Positions 1-10,425 of a stretch of DNA of 64,000 nt are shown one piece after another. A program made the translations under genes and the position numbers. The stretch comes from Bacillus yapensis (GTDB taxonomy: Bacteria; Bacillota; Bacilli; Bacillales; Cytobacillaceae). Location: NCBI RefSeq assembly GCF_005280205.1, contig NZ_SUND01000003.1, positions 248,001-312,000 of the forward strand, in the 5' to 3' direction. Position 1 is the stretch's first letter; the number at the start of each line of letters is the position of its first letter. A model generated the notes under the pieces. That model was not told where the DNA came from. It did not search any database and worked only from the letters and a program-made list of their open reading frames with translations.

Positions 1-92
1 TACCTCCATAGGCGAAACATTTTGATTCCATGAGTGCTATTATATCATTTGCACTTACTTATGCACTATTGAATATCAAAAAAACACAAAAA

Positions 93-112
93 CAGCACCC
101 GATTGGATGCTG
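93..112 (-). terminator. Intrinsic terminator after pepF
   Basis: Read on the minus strand this is an 8-bp stem (CAGCATCC with GGGTGCTG, one G-T pair) with a four-base loop, followed by a long T-rich run. It lies just after the pepF stop codon and ends that transcript. Confidence 0.8.
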
Positions 113-121
113 CCATTGCCA

Positions 122-1918
122 TTATTTATTCGTCAATTGTAAAAACTCTTCCACATCGTCAATACATAGCTGTACACCCTTTTCCCAGAAATCAGGCTGC
201 GTTAGGTCTACATTTAAGTGCTTGAGTGCTAATTCTTCAACCGTCATTGAAGCTGTATCCTTAAGTAAGCTAATGTATTTTTCCTCATATCCTTTACCTT
301 CTTCTATCGCTTGCGCGTAGATACCTAGTGAAAAAAGATACCCAAACGTGTATGGGAAGTTGTAGAATGGTACCCCAGTGATAAAGAAATGAAGCTTAGA
401 CGCCCAGAATAGTGGATGATACTCTTCTAGTGCATCCCCATAAGCTTCTTTTTGCGCATCTTCCATTAATTGATTTAAGCGCTCTGTATTAACAATTCCT
501 TCTTTTCTTTCTTCGTAGAATCTCGTTTCAAATAAGAATCGAGCATGGATATTCATGAGTAAGGCTACTGAGCGTTGCACCTTATCTTCTAAAAGAGCAA
601 GCTTTTCCTCTTCTGTAGTAGCGTTTTTCACTGAAGCATCCGCTACAATCATTTCCGCAAATGTAGAAGCCGTTTCAGCCACATTCATCGCATAGTTACG
701 ATTTAATGTATGCAAGTCTCTCATTGCATACGTATGGAAACCATGACCCAATTCATGGGCCAATGTAGACACATTAGAAGGAGTACCAGAATACGTCATG
801 AAAATTCTCGATTGACTGTCTTCAGGGAAATATGTGTGGAATCCACCTGGTTTTTTCCCAGGACGATCTTCTGCTTCGATCCATTTGTCTTCGAAAGCTT
901 TTTTCGCAAAGCCGGTCATTTCATCACCAAATTTTGCGAAATGCTCGAGAATAAACTCTGCTCCTTCTTGGTAAGAAATTTTTGTCTCTGCTTGTCCAAG
1001 TGGAGCATCTAAGTCATACCAGCTCAATTTTTCAAGCCCTAGAAGTTCAGCTTTTCTTTCTAAAAATTTCACAAGCGGAGCTTTGTTATCCGAAATGACC
1101 TTCCACATCGTGTCTAACGTTTCTTTTTTCATTCGGTTGATAGCTAGTGGCTCCTTCAGTACTTCTTCCCAACCTCTTTGTTTGTACACTTTCAAGCGAA
1201 AGCCAGCTAAATGATTAAGTGTTTTTGAGAGATAAGCAGATTTATCACCCCATGCTTTTTCCCATCCTTCAAAGACCTCTTTTCGCACGTTGCGATCAGG
1301 ATGAGAAAATTTATTTGCTGCTTGTCCAACTGATAAGGCCTTCGGTGTACCATTTTCATTGATTTCTACTTTCGTGGTTCCAACGATGACATCGTATAAT
1401 TGCCCCCAGCCATGGTAGCCATCGACACTAAGAGCATTGATTAGCGTTTCTTCATCCTTTGAAAGCTTTTCATTCGCCTCTTGTCTTCGTTCAGATAATA
1501 CAAAGGAAAGCTCCTTCAATCCTTCTTGCTCCAAAATACTGCTCCATACATCATCGTTAATGGAGGTAAGTTTTTGATCCAGATCGGTCAATCCAATTTG
1601 AAATTCAGCACTAAGTGCAGTTACGTTTCCACGCAAGCCCTCTACGAGTCTATCCTCTGTATTTTGAGCTTGTAAACAACTTACAAAAGCTCCTGCCTGG
1701 CGAACCTTTTTGGTCACTTGTTCAAATGCATGAACAATGGATAAAAGCTGATCGCCGTCTTCTTTTGTATTCGTTGGTACCCAGTTTGAAACTTTTTCCT
1801 TAAAATTTTCAACAATCGTTTTCGTTTCTTCCAAATGTGCTGTAAATTCTGGTGAAGCACTCCCACCGTTAAAAAATACATCTAAATCCCATACCTCTGA
1901 ATATGTAGTTGTCGTCAT
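122..1918 (-). CDS. pepF: Oligoendopeptidase F (M3 family zinc metallopeptidase)
   Basis: Cytoplasmic peptidase of the M3 (thimet/PepF) family that cuts short peptides, taking part in peptide turnover. The zinc-binding motif HELGH is visible near residue 387, inside the typical context AHELGHGFHTY. At 598 residues the length is normal for PepF-type enzymes, and the N-terminal helical region and C-terminal catalytic half are both present. A TTG lies one codon earlier, but the ATG at 1918 sits 7 bases behind a clean GAGGAGG, so I chose it. The gene stands alone, with a terminator right after its stop. No signal peptide or membrane segment is seen. The family assignment is firm; peptide preference cannot be read from sequence. 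Confidence 0.93.
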   Translation of the reverse strand: MTTTTYSEVWDLDVFFNGGSASPEFTAHLEETKTIVENFKEKVSNWVPTNTKEDGDQLLSIVHAFEQVTKKVRQAGAFVSCLQAQNTEDRLVEGLRGNVTALSAEFQIGLTDLDQKLTSINDDVWSSILEQEGLKELSFVLSERRQEANEKLSKDEETLINALSVDGYHGWGQLYDVIVGTTKVEINENGTPKALSVGQAANKFSHPDRNVRKEVFEGWEKAWGDKSAYLSKTLNHLAGFRLKVYKQRGWEEVLKEPLAINRMKKETLDTMWKVISDNKAPLVKFLERKAELLGLEKLSWYDLDAPLGQAETKISYQEGAEFILEHFAKFGDEMTGFAKKAFEDKWIEAEDRPGKKPGGFHTYFPEDSQSRIFMTYSGTPSNVSTLAHELGHGFHTYAMRDLHTLNRNYAMNVAETASTFAEMIVADASVKNATTEEEKLALLEDKVQRSVALLMNIHARFLFETRFYEERKEGIVNTERLNQLMEDAQKEAYGDALEEYHPLFWASKLHFFITGVPFYNFPYTFGYLFSLGIYAQAIEEGKGYEEKYISLLKDTASMTVEELALKHLNVDLTQPDFWEKGVQLCIDDVEEFLQLTNK

Positions 1919-2004
1919 CAAATTTCCTCCTCTTAATATGTATAGTTACATTTTTCTGAAATTTCATTAATTATATCACAGTATATTTCGCTAGTCTAAA
2001 TAAA

Positions 2005-2032
2005 AAAGCAGTAAGTTTTCCCCTACTGCTTT
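2005..2032 (-). terminator. Intrinsic terminator after the YjcZ-like gene
   Basis: A 9-bp perfect stem (AAAGCAGTA with TACTGCTTT) and a T-run on the minus strand, directly after the small YjcZ-like gene. It separates that gene from pepF downstream. Confidence 0.75.
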
Positions 2033-2040
2033 CCTTTGTA

Positions 2041-2193
2041 TTATTTAAAGTAACCGCCGTAAAACCACCATGCTCCGAAAATCAATAAAATAATAAATAA
2101 TACAATCCATAATGCTACCCAAGCACCACTTCCGCCACCATAGTACGGGTAAGGGGATGGATATGCATAAGGACCAGGGTAACCATAAGGCAT
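2041..2193 (-). CDS. Small YjcZ-like sporulation-type membrane protein (50 aa)
   Basis: A 50-residue protein. Its N-terminal 20 residues are a Tyr/Pro/Gly-rich stretch (MPYGYPGPYAYPSPYPYY), followed by GGGSGAW, one hydrophobic membrane segment of about 18 residues, and the end GGYFK. This layout is that of the YjcZ family of very small spore-associated proteins of Bacillus, as I know it. An AGGAGGT ribosome site lies a suitable distance before the ATG, and a terminator follows the stop. It lies next to sigK, transcribed the other way, which fits a sporulation role but does not prove it. The exact function is unknown. Confidence 0.75.
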   Translation of the reverse strand: MPYGYPGPYAYPSPYPYYGGGSGAWVALWIVLFIILLIFGAWWFYGGYFK

Positions 2194-2415
2194 TTCCTAT
2201 ACCTCCTTTAAACTATGCTAGTAATAAACTATGCTAGAGCCTGCCATCTGTATAGGCAAATGTCGATTTCTACGATATTTGTAGGACATTTTTCCAAGCA
2301 AACAGAAGGTAATAATCCCCAAACAAAAATAATTCTTTATGGGACAGACAAATACAATCCTCTCTCTTCATAATTATTAGTTATAGGCGAAAGTCATAAT
2401 AGCGGGGGTGTCTAC

Positions 2416-3141
2416 ATGTCTGGAATTCTGACTGCGCTTGGAGTTTTAGTCAAAGAGATTATTTTTCTAGTCTCTTATGTAAAGAACAACGCCTTTCCTC
2501 AACCATTGTCACCTGAAGATGAAAAGAAATATTTAAGATTAATGACTGAAGGGGACAGTCATGCCCGTAACATGCTAATCGAGCACAATCTCCGACTCGT
2601 TGCCCATATAGTGAAAAAATTCGAAAATACCGGTGAGGATTCAGAGGACCTCATTTCAATCGGAACAATCGGCTTAATAAAAGCGATTGAAAGTTACTCC
2701 GAAGGAAAAGGAACAAAGCTTGCTACCTACGCCGCTCGCTGTATTGAAAATGAAATCCTTATGCATTTAAGAGCTCTCAAAAAGACAAAAAAGGATGTTT
2801 CACTACACGATCCAATCGGACAGGACAAGGAAGGAAATGAAATTTCACTAATTGATGTACTAAAATCCGATTCAGAGGATGTCATTGACACGATCCAGTT
2901 AAACATGGAGCTTGAAAAGGTCAAAGAATATATCGATGTACTGGATGGGAGAGAAAGAGAGGTCATCGTTGGTAGGTTCGGTTTAGATTTAAAGAAAGAA
3001 AAAACTCAACGCGAAATAGCCAAGGAGCTTGGTATATCTAGAAGCTATGTATCTAGAATTGAAAAAAGAGCCTTAATGAAGATGTTTCATGAATTTTATC
3101 GAGCCGAAAAAGAAAAACGAAAAAATGATGCGAATAATTAA
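2416..3141 (+). CDS. sigK: Sporulation sigma factor SigK (pro-sigma-K), uninterrupted
   Basis: Late mother-cell RNA polymerase sigma factor, directing coat and spore-maturation genes. The 241-residue product begins with a hydrophobic pro-sequence; by alignment from memory with B. subtilis pro-sigma-K the cleavage by SpoIVFB falls between Ser20 and Tyr21 (LVS / [10 protein letters not shown]). The region 2 core [17 protein letters not shown] lies near residues 78-94 and the region 4 helix-turn-helix ([22 protein letters not shown]) near 200-222. Unlike B. subtilis 168, the reading frame is continuous: there is no skin-type prophage insertion. A GC-rich GGGGGTG ribosome site precedes the ATG, and a strong terminator follows. 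A poor sigma-E-like promoter may lie near 2337-2365, but I would not call it. Confidence 0.95.
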   Translation: MSGILTALGVLVKEIIFLVSYVKNNAFPQPLSPEDEKKYLRLMTEGDSHARNMLIEHNLRLVAHIVKKFENTGEDSEDLISIGTIGLIKAIESYSEGKGTKLATYAARCIENEILMHLRALKKTKKDVSLHDPIGQDKEGNEISLIDVLKSDSEDVIDTIQLNMELEKVKEYIDVLDGREREVIVGRFGLDLKKEKTQREIAKELGISRSYVSRIEKRALMKMFHEFYRAEKEKRKNDANN

Positions 3142-3145
3142 AAAG

Positions 3146-3182
3146 AAGAAGCATTGGTCATCTAAAGCGACCAATGCTTCTT
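3146..3182 (+). terminator. Intrinsic terminator after sigK
   Basis: A 14-bp perfect stem (AAGAAGCATTGGTC with GACCAATGCTTCTT), nine-base loop, starting 4 bases after the sigK stop. Confidence 0.85.
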
Positions 3183-3186
3183 TCAT

Positions 3187-3267
3187 TTAGTCTTCAACGC
3201 TTACTTCTGCGGCAATAATACAGCCGATTGTTCCACAAATGACAAACCCCATCACGATTGATAACAT
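3187..3267 (-). CDS. Possible 26-aa hydrophobic peptide
   Basis: A short frame whose product begins MLSIVMGFVICGTIGC and ends in an acidic tail (AAEVSVED): one likely membrane segment with two cysteines. A GGGGTG element precedes the ATG by about nine bases. It lies convergent to sigK. I do not recognise it, and at 26 residues it could be chance; the membrane-type composition and ribosome site are the only support. Confidence 0.3.
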   Translation of the reverse strand: MLSIVMGFVICGTIGCIIAAEVSVED

Positions 3268-3366
3268 AACTCTCACACCCCATCAACAGTATTCAAGTTA
3301 ACCTATTGTTAATTTGAATTTACCACATAAATACGGTGTCAACCTTCCAGGAATGTGAACATTCTG

Positions 3367-3429
3367 TTAAAGCTTTCGATCTTTCTTTTTACGAAAAACA
3401 AGTGTCAACAATAAGATATTAAGATACAT
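3367..3429 (-). CDS. Short YrzI-like peptide (20 aa)
   Basis: The 20-residue product MYLNILLLTLVFRKKKDRKL closely mirrors the start of the YrzI-like protein 130 bases upstream (MTLNILFFTVTIRQRKVS): a short hydrophobic stretch, then a basic cluster. GAGGAG precedes the ATG by about eight bases. I read it as a short paralogue of YrzI; such tandem tiny genes are known in Bacillus. No function is established to my knowledge. Expression is not shown by sequence alone. Confidence 0.45.
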   Translation of the reverse strand: MYLNILLLTLVFRKKKDRKL

Positions 3430-3459
3430 GTGCATCACTCCTCATCTTAGAGAGCTCTG

Positions 3460-3519
3460 TTAGTCGGTATCCTTCTCCACCCACAAAACAGCATTTCTTC
3501 TTTGCATTAAAAACATCAT
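3460..3519 (-). CDS. Possible 19-aa peptide in the YrzI-like cluster
   Basis: A very short frame (MMFLMQRRNAVLWVEKDTD) with an AGGCGG ribosome-like site. It lies between two YrzI-like frames on the same strand and has the same hydrophobic-then-charged start, but the resemblance is weak. It may be a decayed or divergent member of the cluster. Confidence 0.3.
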   Translation of the reverse strand: MMFLMQRRNAVLWVEKDTD

Positions 3520-3556
3520 TGTTATTCCCGCCTTTCATAAATTTTTTTAACGAACA

Positions 3557-3697
3557 TTAAAATAAGCGATGTACGGTTAGTGCACGATTTTTCATATTTT
3601 CATAAGCTTCTCTCGCCATTTCATTACGCAAAGCATCATCCATAGACACTTTACGTTGTCTAATGGTCACTGTAAAAAACAAAATATTTAGGGTCAT
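3557..3697 (-). CDS. yrzI: YrzI family small protein (46 aa)
   Basis: The product begins MTLNILFFTVTIRQRKVSMDDALRNE..., with a short hydrophobic N-terminus followed by a charged helix (about residues 18-40). This is the pattern of the small Bacillus YrzI family. A longer in-frame start exists upstream, but the ATG at 3697 follows AAGGAGGTGGG at good spacing, so it is preferred. It leads a row of even smaller frames on the same strand (3460-3519, 3367-3429). Function is unknown; family membership is from memory. Confidence 0.65.
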   Translation of the reverse strand: MTLNILFFTVTIRQRKVSMDDALRNEMAREAYENMKNRALTVHRLF

Positions 3698-3769
3698 AAC
3701 TCCCACCTCCTTATCAGAAAAGCGCCTAGCGCCTTCTCCGTAATTCAAGCATCCTTTTTTGGGCACAAA

Positions 3770-3844
3770 AAGGCCGTAAAGAACAATCTCTACGGCCTAA
3801 AAAAGTGCATAAAAAACCGCAGGGCACAATACTCCCTGCGGTTT
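3770..3844 (-). terminator. Two tandem terminator-like hairpins
   Basis: Two hairpins between the small peptide genes. One pairs AGGCCGTA with TACGGCCT around 3770-3797. The other is an 11-bp perfect stem, AAACCGCAGGG with CCCTGCGGTTT (3814-3844), bounded by T or A runs on either side. The second probably ends the transcript of the small gene at 3882-3980. Confidence 0.65.
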
Positions 3845-3881
3845 GGATGCATATAGTAAGTTAAATTACGCGATCCATTCC

Positions 3882-3980
3882 TTAAGATTCATGAAGAACC
3901 ATGCAGGTCGATTGTGAAAATAATCCATATAAAATTGTTGAAGACATCTTTGAAATTCCCATATTCATCATCATTTTCAT
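3882..3980 (-). CDS. Possible 32-aa Met-rich peptide with strong ribosome site
   Basis: The frame starts MKMMMNMGISKM and runs 32 residues. An AAGGAGG element lies immediately upstream; spacing to the first ATG is short, and the third codon (also ATG) fits better. A second overlapping frame in another phase (3866-3928) encodes MDYFHNRPAWFFMNLKEWIA, more protein-like in composition, so either a frameshift has split one gene or the second frame is translated by coupling. It sits between mccB and yrzI, where B. subtilis has yrhC, but it does not look like YrhC to me. Confidence 0.3.
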   Translation of the reverse strand: MKMMMNMGISKMSSTILYGLFSQSTCMVLHES

Positions 3981-4092
3981 CGACCTCCTTTTTAGAATTT
4001 TTCGCTTACAGTGGTAATTATATCCACTATCCTAGTAGTTGTAAACCTTTTTTTACCTATTTTTCAGAAAAATATACAAAAAACATACAATT

Positions 4093-6154
<2,062 letters not shown>

Positions 6155-6178
6155 AATTTCTCACCCTTTAAAATGAAC

Positions 6179-6886
6179 CTAGATGTTCTTCTTGTTGATT
6201 GCTGCCACAATCTTCATTACAAGTGTCGCTGAATGTAAAGCTGCTTTATCTAAAAATTGCTCAAAAGAGACATTTGATTCTTTTCCAGCAATATCTGATA
6301 AAGAACGAATGATGACAAAAGGAGTGCCAAATTGATGGGACACTTGCGCGATTGCTGCTGCTTCCATTTCTACCGCTTGGAGGTCGATAAATTTATCTTG
6401 AATTGCTTCAACACGCTTCGGATCATTCATAAAAGAATCACCCGTTGCAATCAATCCTTTTACAACCTGAATACTATCGATTTCACTTGCTGCTTCCTCA
6501 GCAATTTGCACGAGCTCCTCATTAGCAATAAATGCAGGCGGTAGCTGTGGCACTTGACCATATTCGTAGCCAAAAGCAGTAACGTCCACATCATGATGTC
6601 GGACCTCTGAGGAAATGACCACATCTCCCACATTTAAGTCAGGATGAAATCCACCAGCTGAGCCTGTATTCACTACAAAGTCAGGTTTATATTTTTCTAA
6701 AAGAATCGACGTTGACATAGCCGCGTTTACTTTGCCGATTCCTGAACGAAGTAAAATAACGTCTGCTCCATCCATATTTCCTAAAGTAAACTCACAGCCT
6801 GCGATCGTCTCAACCTTCTTATTCTCTATTTTCTCTCTTAGTAAAGTTACTTCTTCTTCCATTGCTCCAATGATTGCGATTGTCAT
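6179..6886 (-). CDS. mtnN: 5'-methylthioadenosine/S-adenosylhomocysteine nucleosidase
   Basis: Hydrolyses MTA and SAH to adenine and methylthioribose or S-ribosylhomocysteine, feeding methionine and cysteine salvage. The start [13 protein letters not shown], the GSAGG loop, ATGDSFMND and the purine-binding [11 protein letters not shown], including the glutamates expected for catalysis and ribose binding, are all present. 235 residues is the usual size. It lies 15 bases after yrrT and 24 before mccA, so this is one operon: SAM-dependent methylation yields SAH, which MtnN takes towards homocysteine for MccA/MccB. Confidence 0.95.
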   Translation of the reverse strand: MTIAIIGAMEEEVTLLREKIENKKVETIAGCEFTLGNMDGADVILLRSGIGKVNAAMSTSILLEKYKPDFVVNTGSAGGFHPDLNVGDVVISSEVRHHDVDVTAFGYEYGQVPQLPPAFIANEELVQIAEEAASEIDSIQVVKGLIATGDSFMNDPKRVEAIQDKFIDLQAVEMEAAAIAQVSHQFGTPFVIIRSLSDIAGKESNVSFEQFLDKAALHSATLVMKIVAAINKKNI

Positions 6887-6901
6887 CTTCCTACCTCTTT
6901 C

Positions 6902-7540
6902 TTAACTTTTGATTCCTTCCATAATCCAGACAAAATCATTCACCCGTTCAAAGTGAACAGAAAAATGGTTGTCTTCCATCATTTTTTTCAAAACAGGAAT
7001 GGTCGTATAGTACTCCCTCTCAAGATCCTCTGCCAGATTATAAAAGTTTTGCTCTTTAGCTTTTTCAATAGCTTGTTTATATGCTTCAACTGATTCGTAC
7101 ATCGTATCCGCAAAAACTATTTTACCACCAGGTTGGAGTAACTTTCCATAAGCGGCAATAGCTTCTGCTTTTTCCTCGTCTGTTAAGTGGTGAAACGCAT
7201 AGGTACTGACAATCGTTTGAACATCCTTTTCTGTGTGAAAGCTTTGAAAATCCCCTTCTTTGATCTCAGCGCGATCGCCTAATTTTTCAATGGCTTTTTT
7301 ACGCATAGATGGTGAAGGTTCAAAGGCGGTTACCTGTAACCCTTTGCTTAAAAGCTTCTCTGTAAGGTTTCCTGTACCAGGTCCAAACTCGATTACATGA
7401 CCAAAAGATCGATTCGCGACTATCGATAAAATTAAATCATAATGTTCGAATACTGCTTTATATTCAAGATCGTGGCCAGTGACACTCTCATCATAAGAGT
7501 CTGCCCAGTCTTCAAATAACTCGATAAATTCCTTTCCCAT
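6902..7540 (-). CDS. yrrT: Class I SAM-dependent methyltransferase YrrT
   Basis: A 212-residue Rossmann-fold methyltransferase. The SAM motif I VIEFGPGTGNLTEKL lies near residues 45-60, followed by a motif II acidic residue (VTAFEPS) and the central VSTYAFHHLTD. First gene of the yrrT-mtnN-mccA-mccB operon, as in B. subtilis; its own substrate is not known. GTG two codons earlier is possible, but GGAGAG spaced 7 bases from the ATG at 7540 supports the shorter start. A CymR-like box lies just upstream. Confidence 0.9.
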   Translation of the reverse strand: MGKEFIELFEDWADSYDESVTGHDLEYKAVFEHYDLILSIVANRSFGHVIEFGPGTGNLTEKLLSKGLQVTAFEPSPSMRKKAIEKLGDRAEIKEGDFQSFHTEKDVQTIVSTYAFHHLTDEEKAEAIAAYGKLLQPGGKIVFADTMYESVEAYKQAIEKAKEQNFYNLAEDLEREYYTTIPVLKKMMEDNHFSVHFERVNDFVWIMEGIKS

Positions 7541-7564
7541 ATTCACACTCTCCGTATCTTAGAT

Positions 7565-7592
7565 GTAATATAAACAATTCCTATAAGTATAG
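7565..7592 (-). promoter_or_regulatory. Candidate CymR operator before yrrT
   Basis: On the minus strand the sequence reads ACTTATAGGAATT, then GTTTATATTA. From memory the CymR operator of B. subtilis centres on an ATNGGAATT core with AT-rich flanks, and this operon is a known CymR target. cymR itself is at 28917-29336. Match to the full operator was judged by eye. Confidence 0.5.
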
Positions 7593-7683
7593 TATGAATT
7601 AATGTTCTTAATGTACCATAACGAAGCATCCCTAGCAATGAGATAACTAACTTTCAGAATAGTAAGGTTTTTCACAAAAAAAA

Positions 7684-7703
7684 GAATGGCTTACTCGCCA
7701 TCC
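7684..7703 (-). terminator. Intrinsic terminator after yrrS
   Basis: Stem GGATGGC with GCCATTC (one G-T pair), six-base loop, then eight T on the minus strand. It ends the yrrS transcript, so the sulfur operon behind it has its own promoter. Confidence 0.8.
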
Positions 7704-7717
7704 TTTTTCACCTATTT

Positions 7718-8422
7718 TTATTCGATTGCAGATAATTGTTCAACCTGTGTAGGTTTCCAGCCTTGGCCATCCACCCATTCAATATAAACACGGTAAATTT
7801 CTGTCTTACCTTTTGTATAGACTGTACCAACAGACTTATTAGGGCCATTGTTTCCTAAGAAATGAATCGTCATCTGATCCTCAGATATTCCTGTTGCATA
7901 GGAAATCGCGTCAACCATTTCCTCCCAGTCCACACCGTCATAGGTGTTATGATGCTCACCCGTTTGAACGGTGCCAACCGGTTTCCATGCAGGATTAACA
8001 ATGGTCTTCACCACATTTGGTGAACTTCCACCCTCGGATACAACCGCTTCTCCAGATTCTTCTTCCTCAACTTCATTTTCATCCATTTCTTCTTCGTCAG
8101 CTTCTTCTTCAGAAGCCTCTTCTTCATTTTCACCTGACACGTCAGTTGAGCTTTGTTCTGTCTCCGTTTCTTCCTCAGAAGCTTCATCCTCACTTACTTG
8201 AGAAGATTCATCTTCGGTTGCTTCCGGAGCATTACTTGTCTCACCTTTTGTTTCTTCGACATTTTGTTCTGCTCGTTCGTCATCGTTTCCTCCAAAAAAG
8301 ATGTTAATGGAAACAACAATGATGAGAAGTAAAACAAAACCGATTAATCCATTTAAAACTATATTTGTTTTTTTCTTTTTTGTACGTCTATGGTAGCGTG
8401 ATCCGTAATTATCAATTCGCAT
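7718..8422 (-). CDS. yrrS: YrrS family (DUF1510) single-pass membrane protein
   Basis: The 234-residue product has a basic cytoplasmic start (RYHRRTKKKK), one membrane helix near residues 21-43, then about 80 residues made almost only of Glu, Ser, Asp and Thr (a disordered acidic linker, residues 50-130), and a folded C-terminal domain (about 135-234) with the DUF1510 pattern (WKPVGT...YDGVDWEEMVDAISYATG). The C-terminal domain should be outside the membrane. Same position as B. subtilis yrrS, beside pbpI. It is thought to act with the cell wall protein PbpI, but no biochemical role is established to my knowledge. Linker length varies widely between species. Confidence 0.85.
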   Translation of the reverse strand: MRIDNYGSRYHRRTKKKKTNIVLNGLIGFVLLLIIVVSINIFFGGNDDERAEQNVEETKGETSNAPEATEDESSQVSEDEASEEETETEQSSTDVSGENEEEASEEEADEEEMDENEVEEEESGEAVVSEGGSSPNVVKTIVNPAWKPVGTVQTGEHHNTYDGVDWEEMVDAISYATGISEDQMTIHFLGNNGPNKSVGTVYTKGKTEIYRVYIEWVDGQGWKPTQVEQLSAIE

Positions 8423-8646
8423 TGCATGTCCTCCCCTAAAAACATTAATCTTTAATTAGGCTCTTTTCTCAATCTATATTCCTTTTAGTGCAAAAAAATT
8501 AAAGACTTAATCTATTTTATACTGTTTACAAACTGTAAACAGAAAAGACCCTTGTGAAAAACACCCATAAGGATGTCACAATTCTATCACGTCTTGCTCA
8601 AAACTTGAAGGGATATATCACCTAGTCATTAAAACTAAAGAAGTTC

Positions 8647-10425
8647 CTAACTAGTAGGAACTTCCCCCATATTTCCTTTATGATCCAATTCATAGAGTCC
8701 TTTTACCAAATCTGCAAATAGTGGAGTAACCGACCCCTCCGCATCGTACACACCTAAATTAACTGTAACAAGAGCATACTTTGGATTGTCAAAAGGAAAG
8801 TAGCCAGCAAACCATTTGTTCAAAAGCTGCTGCTCACCTTCAAATCTCCCAGTTTCTGCAGTACCTGACTTACCAGCGACCTCATAAGGAAGCCCCTGTA
8901 ATCCTCTTCCTGTCCCCTTCTCACTTACAACAACTTCACGAAGTAGCTTTTGTAGCTTCATCGCTGTATACGGGGAAATCGATTCATCCCCTAAAGGCTT
9001 ATTCTCAAATGGCAATAAGGAAGTTCCATCCTTATAGTCAATTTCCGTAGCTGCCCTTACCATTTCACTTTTCCCTCCCCTTGCAATTGTTGCCATCATA
9101 TTTGCAATGGCCAGGGGAGTTAATCTAACTTCATGCTGGCCAATACCAGTCATAGTCACAAAATTGTTATCCTTTTTAGCTGATTCATCTAAAAAAATCC
9201 TTCCATTGTCCTCCTCCATTTGTCGGAAGTTTTCAAAGTGGTAAATATCGCCTTCCCACCCCACTTGTCCTACAACGGAAAGTCTTTTCGCATAATCTTC
9301 AATAATATTCTCATCGATCTCCTTTAATTCCTTCGCCAAAGTTCCGAATGTATTGTTACAACTCTGAGCAAAGCTTTCAGTAAAGGACAGCATCCCATGT
9401 TGATACTTCTGGTCCGGAGCACCTGTAATCGTCTTATCACAGTCAAATTTTCTAGTAGGATCATCTAGATCATATTCAATTGCTGCTGCAGCGATAATCG
9501 TTTTGAAAACCGATCCAGGAATTTGTTGCTTTAACATCATATTATTAATCCCCGCTTCCGAATATGGGGCATCCTTATTTATATATGGACGTGAAACGGA
9601 AGCTAGAATTGAGTTTGTTTCAAGATCAAGAAGGACAAGCCCTCCATTCTCAATCTTATGTTGGTCGACGAGCGACTCTGCCATCAACTGGATTTCCTTA
9701 TCTAAGGTTGTTTTTACATTGACTGGATAAAATGGATTGGCGGGCTCAACGTACTTCACATTAATCCCAAATAATGGCCCTCCTATTCCATCAACATGGT
9801 AAACTAGCTTCGACTTCCCATCAGGAAGTAAGAACTCATCAAAACTTTTCTCTAAGCCAGTTAAGCCAACTAACGAATCTGTCGGTAGTTCTTTATCCGG
9901 ATATCTCTTTTCCAGAACGGTTTGATTTTGACCTGTGATCCCAATCAGTTGTTCTGCCGGATATTCCGTTAACGCATATTTCTTTTCCACCGCAAACACA
10001 CCCGGAATTTCTAATTTATTTATTTGTTCCATTTGCGAGTTTGTTAATGACATAATTTTTGGGTTTCCAAACGCAAAAGGTTCTTTTGCTTGCTCAATTT
10101 TACGAAGAAGAGTTGAGGTAGGGACATCAATGATTTGTGCCACTCTCTCCGCATCCCAATCCATATTTTTTAAAAAGGGAAAAAGAATTAGAACAGGTAT
10201 CCTTTGATGGATCAAAGATTCGCCATTTCGGTCAAGAAAACCTCCTCGTCCATTATCAATAATCATTTCCTGTGAACGCTGTTTTACACTAGCCTCAAGA
10301 AGATTGACATGATGTTTAGAAAAGTCACTTGAAGCAATCAATTGGATCTGGACGAGTCTGCCAATCAAAAGCGCAATCAAACATAAACATATTGATAATA
10401 AAACAACCGCTCTTTTCCTCCACAT
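8647..10425 (-). CDS. pbpI: Class B penicillin-binding protein PbpI (transpeptidase)
   Basis: Membrane-anchored D,D-transpeptidase that cross-links peptidoglycan. One N-terminal membrane helix (VVLLSICLCLIALLIG) comes first, then the dimerisation domain (about 45-215) and the transpeptidase domain. The three active-site boxes are visible: SVFK (SxxK), SCN (SxN) and KSG (K[ST]G). At 592 residues it is close to B. subtilis PbpI. A start 15 codons upstream is possible, but GAGGTG six bases before the ATG at 10425 is the better site; strikingly, that site is the 3' arm of the greA terminator. Together with yrrS this is the usual pbpI-yrrS pair. Confidence 0.92.
   Translation of the reverse strand: MWRKRAVVLLSICLCLIALLIGRLVQIQLIASSDFSKHHVNLLEASVKQRSQEMIIDNGRGGFLDRNGESLIHQRIPVLILFPFLKNMDWDAERVAQIIDVPTSTLLRKIEQAKEPFAFGNPKIMSLTNSQMEQINKLEIPGVFAVEKKYALTEYPAEQLIGITGQNQTVLEKRYPDKELPTDSLVGLTGLEKSFDEFLLPDGKSKLVYHVDGIGGPLFGINVKYVEPANPFYPVNVKTTLDKEIQLMAESLVDQHKIENGGLVLLDLETNSILASVSRPYINKDAPYSEAGINNMMLKQQIPGSVFKTIIAAAAIEYDLDDPTRKFDCDKTITGAPDQKYQHGMLSFTESFAQSCNNTFGTLAKELKEIDENIIEDYAKRLSVVGQVGWEGDIYHFENFRQMEEDNGRIFLDESAKKDNNFVTMTGIGQHEVRLTPLAIANMMATIARGGKSEMVRAATEIDYKDGTSLLPFENKPLGDESISPYTAMKLQKLLREVVVSEKGTGRGLQGLPYEVAGKSGTAETGRFEGEQQLLNKWFAGYFPFDNPKYALVTVNLGVYDAEGSVTPLFADLVKGLYELDHKGNMGEVPTS

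Noticed and set aside
2300-2415. Possible sigma-E or sigma-K promoter before sigK
   Set aside because: AATACAAT near 2352 resembles a sigma-E -10 box, but the -35 is weak; without start-site data it is not worth a feature.
2416-3141. skin-type element or its attachment scar in sigK
   Set aside because: The frame is continuous with normal length and sequence; no recombinase or prophage gene nearby.
8008-8307. Long open frames on both strands across yrrS
   Set aside because: Shadows caused by the GAA/TCT-rich acidic linker of yrrS.
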